Below are positions 14,157 through 19,894 of a stretch of 19,894 nt of DNA, one piece after another (position 1 is the first letter of the stretch; each line of letters starts with the position of its first letter). Made by a program: the position numbers and the translations under genes. Below the pieces are notes generated by a model. The model had not been told where the DNA came from. It ran no database searches and saw only the letters and a program-made list of their open reading frames with translations. The stretch is from NCBI GenBank assembly GCA_038321235.1, contig JBBQEU010000063.1, forward strand, positions 1-19,894. Reading direction: 5' to 3'. Source of the stretch: Sva-07 sp038321235. Lineage in GTDB: Bacteria; Actinomycetota; Acidimicrobiia; Acidimicrobiales; Ilumatobacteraceae.

Positions 14157-15281
14157 TCAGGGCGTGAGGGGTGGGCCGACGTAGCGGCTCGACGGGCGGA
14201 TGAGTTTGCCGGCTGCGGCCTGTTCGACGATGTGGGCGCACCAGCCGACGGTGCGACTGACTGCGAACGTCGGGGTGAACATCGATCGGGGCAGGCCGGC
14301 GGTCTCCATCACGACACCGGCGTAGAACTCGACGTTGCTCGGAAGCGGACGACCGGGCTTGAGTTCGGCGAGGGTCACCAGGATCTCGGCCTCGACTGCG
14401 ATCGCCAGTTCCACCAGTTCGCCACCGAGCCGCTCGGCCACCTCTCGCAGCAGCGCCGATCGAGGATCGGGCGCCCGATACACCGCGTGTCCGAATCCCA
14501 TGATGCGTCGGCCGGCGGCGACCTCACCGCGCACCCACCGGGCAGCGGAGTCAACGGAACCGATCTCATCGAGGGCGTCGAGAGCACGGCTGGGTGCACC
14601 TCCATGCAGCGGCCCGGCCAGCGCACCGAGCGCTGCACACACCGCGTCCGCCGGGTCGGCGCCCGTCGACGCCACGACACGGGCGGTGAAGGTCGACGCG
14701 TTGAAGCCGTGGTCGATCGTGAGGAGCATGTACTGCTCGACCGCCCTGGCCGCAACCGGCGTCGGCACCGCACCGGTCACCTGGTGGAGATACGCAGCGG
14801 CGTGGCCGAGCGTCGGGTCGGGATCGACTGCCGGGAACCCGCTGCCCACGCGGTGCAGCGCTGCGAGCAGCGACGGCACGAGCACGGCGAGTCGCAGCGT
14901 CTGTTCGCGACGCGTCTCGTCGTCGACGTCGATCACCGGCCTCAACCCGAGTGGACCACCGGCAACCGACAACACCGAACGGAGCTTCGAGAGCATCGAC
15001 GCCTCCGTCCGAGCCACGGCGTCGATCACCGGTCCGAGTGCCGCCGGGATCGCGCGCAGTGCGGCCGTCTCGCGACGGAACGCTGCGGACTCATCGCGGT
15101 CGGGCATGCGGCCGTTGCGAACGAGGAACCAGACGTCCTCGAACGAATGGGTGCGGGCGAGCACCGTGGCGTCGTGCGAGCCGTAGTGGAAGAACCCGCG
15201 GTCGCCATCGACCGCTCCGATAGCGGTGTCGGCGGCCACGACGCCGTTGAGGCCGGGGGGAACATCGATCAGCTGAGTCAT
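14157..15281 (-). CDS. Citrate synthase (citrate/2-methylcitrate synthase family)
   Basis: 374 aa, start ATG at 15281 (MTQLIDVPPGLNGVVAADT). It condenses acetyl-CoA (or propionyl-CoA) with oxaloacetate. By alignment of motifs with pig citrate synthase: H191 (DHGFNAS, oxaloacetate binding), H226 (GPLHGGAP) and H265 (FGHAVYR) are in place. At the catalytic aspartate the motif reads NVEFYAG, so Glu318 stands where most members have Asp. I believe some bacterial subfamilies share this, but cannot confirm it here. GWCAHIVEQ near the C-terminus is the usual arginine/citrate loop region. It is divergent from the HTH-fused citrate synthase with an 88-bp gap containing tandem 15-bp repeats. The type (citrate versus methylcitrate) cannot be told. 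Confidence 0.92.
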   Translation of the reverse strand: MTQLIDVPPGLNGVVAADTAIGAVDGDRGFFHYGSHDATVLARTHSFEDVWFLVRNGRMPDRDESAAFRRETAALRAIPAALGPVIDAVARTEASMLSKLRSVLSVAGGPLGLRPVIDVDDETRREQTLRLAVLVPSLLAALHRVGSGFPAVDPDPTLGHAAAYLHQVTGAVPTPVAARAVEQYMLLTIDHGFNASTFTARVVASTGADPADAVCAALGALAGPLHGGAPSRALDALDEIGSVDSAARWVRGEVAAGRRIMGFGHAVYRAPDPRSALLREVAERLGGELVELAIAVEAEILVTLAELKPGRPLPSNVEFYAGVVMETAGLPRSMFTPTFAVSRTVGWCAHIVEQAAAGKLIRPSSRYVGPPLTP

Positions 15282-15308
15282 GGCGTCCAGTGTCCGCCGA
15301 TCAATACC

Positions 15309-15338
15309 TTCGATCAACATTGATTCGATCAACATTGA
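15309..15338. promoter_or_regulatory. Tandem 15-bp repeat, candidate operator between two citrate synthase genes
   Basis: TTCGATCAACATTGA occurs twice head-to-tail with no gap (15309-15323, 15324-15338). Each copy carries an ATCAA-CA-TTGA near-palindrome, and further half-sites GATCAAT (15299-15305) and CATCAATG (15342-15349) flank the pair. It lies in the 88-bp divergent gap, close to both starts, so a DNA-binding protein here could control both genes. Confidence 0.6.
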
Positions 15339-15369
15339 CGTCATCAATGCTGTCAGCCACGCTGTCGTC

Positions 15370-16524
15370 ATGGGCACATTGATCCGAGCGACCGAGGCGG
15401 CCGAAACGCTCGGCGTGTCGAAGCCGACCCTGTATGCCTACGTGAGTCGAGGCCGCCTCACGAGAACCACAGCGGTCGACGGTCGAACCTCGTTGTTCGA
15501 CCGCGACGAGGTCGAACGGTTGACCGAGCGCAGTCGCCGATCGTCATCGGGGCCGCGGCCGACGATCGACGTACAGATCCGCTCGGACATCACGACGATG
15601 CACGAATCGTCGCTCGAGTTCCGCGGCCACGATGTCGTCGAACTGGTACACGACCATCACTTCGAAGACATCGCCGAGCTGCTCTGGTCGAACGACAAGA
15701 CGCTGCTGCCAGTTGGCACGTCGTGGCCAAAGGCCGACGCCGGCGACCTCGCGGCCATCACCGGTATCGCTGATCTCGAAGCGACACCGATCGGGCGCCT
15801 TGCGATCGCAGCTCACCTGCTCGACGCACGCCACCGAGACGACGACGCGGCCACCGCGGCACGGCGCTTGCTGCTCGTGACGCCAGCGCTGTTCGGGTCG
15901 CGACGGCGTACCGGCGACTATGCGCGCCGACTCTCGTGCGCATGGCACGATCAACCGTCGCCTGAGGTCGTGACCGCCATCGACACGGCGTTGGCGCTCC
16001 TCGCCGACCACGAGCTCGCCACCAGCACACTGGCCGTTCGCATCGCCGCATCAGCACGCACCACGCCGTACGCCGCGTTCGCAGCTGGACTCGCCTCGCT
16101 CGAAGGAACATTCCACGGCTCGGCCTCGTCGGAAGTGCACCGATTCCTCGATCGGTGCGCCGAAGACCGCCCGATCAGCGTGGTCGCAGAACTGCGCTCG
16201 CGACGGGCGTTGGTGCCCGGCTTCGGCCACAAGGTGTACCGGGGTGTTGACCCGCGGTTCGGTCCGCTGATCGGGGCGATCGGCCCGCTCGACCCTGATG
16301 GCGCAGCCCGCGCCATGATCGACGATGTCGTGAAGGAGGTCGGCCGCACACTCCCCCACCAGCCCAACGTCGACCTCGCGCTCGGCGCGCTGACGTGGAT
16401 CGCCGACCTCGACCCTGAGACACCGATCTTCGCTATCGCGCGCGTCGCCGGTTGGGCGGCCCACTACAACGAGGAACTCGACGAACCCCCGCTGCGCTTC
16501 CGCGGTGTCGCCCGACCTCGATGA
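15370..16524 (+). CDS. Citrate synthase with N-terminal MerR/excisionase-type helix-turn-helix
   Basis: 384 aa from the ATG at 15370 (MGTLIRATEAAETLGVSKP); the frame is open 30 codons upstream, but that part translates the repeat region. Residues 1-55 form a helix-turn-helix: IRATEAAETLGVSKPTLYAYVSRGRL, a linker with DGRTSLFDRDEVERL, as in MerR/excisionase domains. Residues about 70-384 are citrate synthase: H214 (LADHELATST), H249 (FHGSASSEV), H287 (PGFGHKVY) and D335 (PNVDLALG) match the oxaloacetate and catalytic positions, and GWAAHYNEEL ends the core. The catalytic set is complete, so it may be an active enzyme that also binds DNA. This architecture is known in bacteria; its role is not settled. 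The divergent repeats at 15309-15338 are an obvious candidate target. It ends 10 bp before the convergent DUF2786 gene. Confidence 0.9.
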   Translation: MGTLIRATEAAETLGVSKPTLYAYVSRGRLTRTTAVDGRTSLFDRDEVERLTERSRRSSSGPRPTIDVQIRSDITTMHESSLEFRGHDVVELVHDHHFEDIAELLWSNDKTLLPVGTSWPKADAGDLAAITGIADLEATPIGRLAIAAHLLDARHRDDDAATAARRLLLVTPALFGSRRRTGDYARRLSCAWHDQPSPEVVTAIDTALALLADHELATSTLAVRIAASARTTPYAAFAAGLASLEGTFHGSASSEVHRFLDRCAEDRPISVVAELRSRRALVPGFGHKVYRGVDPRFGPLIGAIGPLDPDGAARAMIDDVVKEVGRTLPHQPNVDLALGALTWIADLDPETPIFAIARVAGWAAHYNEELDEPPLRFRGVARPR

Positions 16525-16534
16525 GTTTCTGCGA

Positions 16535-17890
16535 TCAACCCGCTCGAGGCAGACCGCCGGCACGACGCACCTTCGAACCTTCGAGTCCGGCGTCGCGCAG
16601 GGACGCCCGGTCGGCAGCGCGTGATCCGGCTTGGACGCCGAGCGAGTCGTACTTCGCCGACGAGCGCATCACCGTTGTCCGACCGACGAGGCGATCGAAC
16701 AGCTCGGCCGTCGCTCGGTCATCAGCCGCCAGGACCGGCAGCGCGTCGGCACCCGCACTCTCGAAGGAGGCGGAACGCGCCGCCTGCAGGCGTTCGCCGA
16801 TCCTCCCCGCGAACCCGACGATGAAGGATGATCGATAGCGACGACTCCTCGTGTGACTACCCGCAGGAGCGGCCACCGCGTCAGAAGCGAGGGCCGCTTG
16901 CACCTGGATCAGCAGCGACGTGAACAGCAGCTCGACGTAGGCGAGTTGTCCGACGGGCCCGACCACGGTGGCCAAGTCGACGCCGCGACTGAACACACAG
17001 CGGACGTCGTTCGCTTCACACACGACGTGCAACAGCGACTGTTTCGAGGCGATGTACGGCTCGTCGATGCCGATCCGCACCGCCGAGACACGTCCAGCCG
17101 ATCGTGACCCCGCGCTCGCCCGCACTGTTGCTTCGTCGAGACGAGCCTCGGTCATCAGCGCCTGGGCCTTTGCCGTGAATGCCTCGGCCTCGGCGGGAAA
17201 CTCGGTCGACTCGGCCTTGGCGAGCAGGCCCCGGATCCTCGCGAAGATCGGGCTCGGCTCGGTTTCCGCGTGGACCAGATCAGCAACCAAATGGTCGGAT
17301 GAGAACGGCGAGCCGGGTGGAGGAATCAGTGTCGGCAGCGGCGGCAAGGCCATCAGGTCGCCGAGCAACGTGCTCGCGGTCGAGAGAGCGGCACCCTCAT
17401 CCGCAGCCGCGCCCGCAGCGGCGAGCCACCGAGCGACCCAGCCGTCGCGGTCGGGATCGTGCGCGGCGTGCGCCCAGATGCGTCCGTTCTGGCGGCGCCA
17501 CGAGGGGTGTACCTCGTTGTCGACACGATCGTGGTGGATGGCATCGGCGATGATGGCCGTGGCCATCAGCTCGATGCTCGCCGGCTTGGCGGTCGGCGAA
17601 CGCCGTATCTGGCGCATCACCTCGTCGGGCTGCCAGCCATGCTTCCAAAGGCGGTCGCGCAGGACGAGACCGAGCGCTCGCTCGAGTTCGGCGCAGGCTG
17701 CCGACCGTGTTTCGGATGCTTCGTCGTTGCTGTCGGACCGGTCGCGTGGGTTGGGTCGATCAGTGGCCTGCTCGTCGTTGACTGGAGGCCCCGGACGACG
17801 AGCGTCCCCGTACTGCGATTCCTGCCGGCGTCGGCGTTCGGCGGCCCGCCGCTGCTTGTCGATGTGGCGTCGACGACTGTTCTTGCCCAT
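16535..17890 (-). CDS. DUF2786 domain-containing protein
   Basis: 451 aa, start ATG at 17890 with a clear GGGAGG ribosome site (GGGAGGAACC then ATG); the frame is open upstream through the palindrome array but that part is not coding. The N-terminus is very basic (KNSRRRHIDKQRRAAERRRR, 3-22), followed by an acidic, proline-rich linker to about residue 60. A helical segment (62-180) contains ALGLVLRDRLWKHGWQPDEVMRQIRR. Residues 215-254, IFARIRGLLAKAESTEFPAE then AFTAKAQALMTEARLDEA, are the DUF2786 motif. The remainder is an alpha/beta region with FIVGFAGRIGERLQ. The function is unknown; the basic start suggests nucleic acid contact, as an inference only. Many actinobacteria carry such a protein. 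It is transcribed on its own strand between the citrate synthase and the galactosidase. Confidence 0.85.
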   Translation of the reverse strand: MGKNSRRRHIDKQRRAAERRRRQESQYGDARRPGPPVNDEQATDRPNPRDRSDSNDEASETRSAACAELERALGLVLRDRLWKHGWQPDEVMRQIRRSPTAKPASIELMATAIIADAIHHDRVDNEVHPSWRRQNGRIWAHAAHDPDRDGWVARWLAAAGAAADEGAALSTASTLLGDLMALPPLPTLIPPPGSPFSSDHLVADLVHAETEPSPIFARIRGLLAKAESTEFPAEAEAFTAKAQALMTEARLDEATVRASAGSRSAGRVSAVRIGIDEPYIASKQSLLHVVCEANDVRCVFSRGVDLATVVGPVGQLAYVELLFTSLLIQVQAALASDAVAAPAGSHTRSRRYRSSFIVGFAGRIGERLQAARSASFESAGADALPVLAADDRATAELFDRLVGRTTVMRSSAKYDSLGVQAGSRAADRASLRDAGLEGSKVRRAGGLPRAG

Positions 17891-18205
17891 GGTTCCTCCC
17901 AGGCTCGTGGTGGCAGTCGGTCGCAGGAGCGACGAGTCGGGCCCGGCAGAGCGGTCCCCTCGCGGAACACCTTGACAGATGGCTGTCGCAGAGTTCACGA
18001 AGCAGCACTCTGGAGCCACGCCCACCACGCGGTTCGTGTCAGCGAAAACGCCTGGTTCGATTCTCGGCGCTGACACAAAACCCGGCCGGTCATTCGTGTC
18101 AGCGAAAATGCACGATTCGATGCTCGGCGCTGACACAAGAGACGTCGCGCCGATTTGTGTCAGCGACAATGCATGATCCAGCGGTTGTCGCTGACACAAA
18201 TCCGA
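17891..18205. other. Non-coding gap with palindrome array
   Basis: 315 bp between the DUF2786 start and the alpha-galactosidase stop. 18033-18201 holds three palindromic units (listed separately). 17891-18032 contains the DUF2786 ribosome site and presumably its promoter, but no convincing -35/-10 pair on the minus strand. A TTGACA on the plus strand at 17972 has no matching -10 or gene. Confidence 0.7.
18033..18201. repeat. Three palindromic units, 60-61 bp period
   Basis: Each unit of about 48 bp begins TT[C/T]GTGTCAGCG and ends CGCTGACACAA. The arms GTGTCAGCG/CGCTGACAC are at 18036-18044/18068-18076, 18096-18104/18128-18136 and 18157-18165/18189-18197. Units 1 and 2 agree at 42 of 48 positions. 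Unit 3 is the most complete: 17-bp perfect arms (18153-18169, 18185-18201) around a 15-nt loop, 4 bp from the galactosidase stop codon, where it could act as terminator. Gaps between units are 12-13 bp. Probably a dispersed palindrome that has duplicated locally. Confidence 0.85.
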
Positions 18206-19894
18206 TCAGGCCAGCCGGCGCAGTGAGATCAGCACCGCTGATTCGGGATGCATCACCGGTGGTCGGATGCCGTGTGCGGCGAGCTGCCGGCCTGTCAGTT
18301 CGATGCCGTCGGTGAGCCATGCCGGTTGCGTGAGTGCCGTCCCCCACTGCTCGTCGGGCAATGCCACGTGCTCGATGTGGTAGCGGCCGTCGGGATCGAG
18401 CCCGGGCAGGCGCAGCGCCGGCGGGGTGAGGCTCGGCGCGGTCGCGAGCTGCGCGAACGACACCAGCCCCTCCGATCGATCGGCGGCGTAGATCCCGTGC
18501 GCGCAGTACGCGGGTTCGGTGTCGAAGCGAACCACGTCGCCGCTGTGCAGGAGCGGGCGAAAGCGTTTGTGTACGGCGATCGCCTCGGCGAGCGCCGACC
18601 GGCGAGCGTCGTCGAGGCGGGCCACGTTCCACTCGACCCCCAGGTGCCCGAACAGCGCCGTGGCGGCCCGGAACGCAAGCGTGTGCACCCTCCCGGTGGT
18701 GTGCGCCCGTATCGGGCCGATGTGGGCGCCCATCACTTCGGGTGGGATCAGCATCGACGCGCCGCGTTGGATCGTCTGGCGTTCGAGCGCGTCGTTGCAG
18801 TCGCTCGTCCACACCCGCTCGACGCGGCGGAGGATCTCGTGATCGAGACGTCCGCCGCCGCTGGCGCACGACTCGAACTCGACATCGGGGTGTCGTCGCC
18901 GCAGCTCGTCGAGCAGCGCGTACAACGCAAGTGTCTGGGCATGCGTGCCCGCCGCTCCAGTCGATCCGGAGCCTTGGACGTGGTCGCGGTTCATGTCCCA
19001 CTTCACGTATGAAATGTCGTGATCGCCGAGGAGGGCGTCGAGCTGACCGAGGACGTGTGCAAACGCATCGGGGCGGCCGAGATCGAGGACGAGTTGGTTG
19101 CGGCCGAGCACCGGTTCGTATCCGTCGGTGGTCAGCGCCCAGTCGGGGTGTGCTCGGTAGAGCTCGCTGTCGGGGTTGACCATCTCGGGCTCGACCCAGA
19201 TCCCGAACTCCATGCCGAGGCCGACGACGTGCTCGATCAACGGCGCCAGACCCTCCGGGTACACGTCGGTGGACACGACCCAGTCACCGAGCCCGGAGGA
19301 GTCGTCGCGGCGCGACCCGAACCATCCGTCGTCGAGCACGAATCGTTCGATACCGATCGCTGCGGCGACATCGGCAAGTTCGCGGAGCGTGTCGAGGTCA
19401 TGACGGAAGTAGACCGCCTCCCACGTGTTCAACAGCACCGGGCGCGGTGACGTCGGATGCGACGGGCTGCGTCGTGCGGCCCGATGGAACCCCCACGTGG
19501 CAGGTGTGAGCCCCTCGGACGAATACACGCCGACGACCTCCGGCGTCGTGTACGACTCGCCCGGTTGCAGTACGACCTCACCGGGGTGCAGCAGCTCGCC
19601 AGCCTGCGCATATCGCCGGCCGTCGGCGAGCCGCTCGGTGAGCATCGTGTGGTTACCACTCCACGCGAGGTGGACGCCGTGCACCTCGCCAGACCACTCG
19701 CCGAAGCCCGCTTCGCCGGCGAACAGCAGCGGTGGATGCTCGTGTGAGGTCCGACCCCGGAAATGCTCGGAGACCACGGCGCCGTGGATCCACGGGGAGC
19801 GAACCGGATGGAACTCACGGGCCCAACGCCCTTCGAACCGGAGCAGCTCGTCGGCGCTTTCGGGCAACGGCAAGCTCACCGTCAACGCGTCGAG
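18206..19894 (-). CDS. Alpha-galactosidase, GH36 family, partial (N-terminus beyond right edge)
   Basis: 562 residues are visible; the frame continues through the right edge (first residues LDALTVSLPLPESADEL), so any ATG/GTG/TTG near the edge is internal. Full members of this family are about 700 aa, so roughly the first 130-150 residues are missing. The beta-sandwich segment FEGRWAREF, GEVHGVHLAWSGNH precedes the TIM barrel: FVLDDGWFGSRRDD, GIWVEPEMVNPDSELY, YVKWDMNRD with the nucleophile D300 (codon 18997-18995), ESCASGGGRLD, and WTSDCNDALERQTIQRG with the acid/base Asp in the SD-x-x-D motif. The enzyme removes terminal alpha-1,6-galactose from oligosaccharides such as raffinose and melibiose; cytoplasmic, with no signal seen in this part. 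No sugar transporter genes are in the window. The 3' end is followed by a palindrome array. Confidence 0.95.
   Translation of the reverse strand, partial: LDALTVSLPLPESADELLRFEGRWAREFHPVRSPWIHGAVVSEHFRGRTSHEHPPLLFAGEAGFGEWSGEVHGVHLAWSGNHTMLTERLADGRRYAQAGELLHPGEVVLQPGESYTTPEVVGVYSSEGLTPATWGFHRAARRSPSHPTSPRPVLLNTWEAVYFRHDLDTLRELADVAAAIGIERFVLDDGWFGSRRDDSSGLGDWVVSTDVYPEGLAPLIEHVVGLGMEFGIWVEPEMVNPDSELYRAHPDWALTTDGYEPVLGRNQLVLDLGRPDAFAHVLGQLDALLGDHDISYVKWDMNRDHVQGSGSTGAAGTHAQTLALYALLDELRRRHPDVEFESCASGGGRLDHEILRRVERVWTSDCNDALERQTIQRGASMLIPPEVMGAHIGPIRAHTTGRVHTLAFRAATALFGHLGVEWNVARLDDARRSALAEAIAVHKRFRPLLHSGDVVRFDTEPAYCAHGIYAADRSEGLVSFAQLATAPSLTPPALRLPGLDPDGRYHIEHVALPDEQWGTALTQPAWLTDGIELTGRQLAAHGIRPPVMHPESAVLISLRRLA

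Noticed and set aside
17972..18000. TTGACA on the plus strand as a promoter
   Set aside because: No acceptable -10 box at 16-18 bp and no plus-strand gene downstream.
17891..18199. Extension of the DUF2786 protein upstream to 18199
   Set aside because: It translates the palindrome array into repeated peptide, whereas the ATG at 17890 has a clear GGGAGG ribosome site.
18033..18201. CRISPR array
   Set aside because: Only three units, repeats of about 48 bp that are not identical, gaps of 12-13 bp too short for spacers, and no cas genes.
18033..18201. Integron attC sites
   Set aside because: No conserved GTTRRRY core sites, no integrase, and the neighbours are ordinary chromosomal genes in long-term orientation.

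Overview
The window is a high-GC, gene-dense chromosomal segment of an actinobacterium, probably one of the deep-branching Acidimicrobiia (Ilumatobacter-like). That placement is an inference from strong G/C bias at third codon positions, a deazaflavin (F420)-type reductase, a DUF3054 membrane protein, a gatC-gatA-gatB operon, several GTG starts and generally weak ribosome binding sites. No rRNA, tRNA, IS element or phage gene was seen. Both edges cut a gene.

Layout. 1-333 (-): start-side part of a 5-formyltetrahydrofolate cyclo-ligase. 360-2641 (+): flavin reductase, DUF3054 membrane protein and a serine beta-lactamase/esterase-fold protein. 2607-3526 (-): a TetR C-terminal domain without its DNA-binding half, downstream of an F420-type reductase. 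The reductase is divergent from an intact TetR regulator (3647-4372, +), and the gap holds two similar palindromes and a good -35/-10 pair. 4391-6106 (-): ilvD. 6180-7906 (+): khtT-khtU K+/H+ antiporter.

The centre of interest is 7901-8657. A redoxin gene at 7965-8615 reads through an in-frame TGA at 8040-8042, exactly where relatives have the first cysteine of a W-C-P-Y-C active site. The TGA is followed at once by a two-tier hairpin (8044-8085) whose geometry fits a bacterial SECIS element. I read this as an undescribed or mis-annotated selenoprotein with a U-x-x-C active site. The gene is bracketed by two copies of a 46-bp palindromic repeat that overlap stop codons.

8650-14040 (-): acyl-CoA dehydrogenase, an SDR with Gln in place of the catalytic Lys, and gatB, gatA, gatC. 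GatB carries an N-terminal SET[A/V] repeat encoded by a 12-bp minisatellite, and its GTG start overlaps the gatA stop. A 57-nt hairpin separates gatC from a citrate synthase (14157-15281, -). That gene is divergent from a second citrate synthase fused to an N-terminal helix-turn-helix (15370-16524, +), with a perfect 15-bp tandem repeat between them. 16535-17890 (-) is a DUF2786 protein of unknown role. 17891-18205 is non-coding and holds three palindromes at 60-61 bp spacing. 18206-19894 (-) is a GH36 alpha-galactosidase cut by the right edge.

Functionally the window is mostly housekeeping: folate, branched-chain amino acids, Glu/Asp-tRNA amidation, citrate entry, acyl-CoA oxidation and ion homeostasis. 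It also carries redox chemistry (flavin, F420, selenium) and an unusual number of palindromes at the 3' ends of genes.
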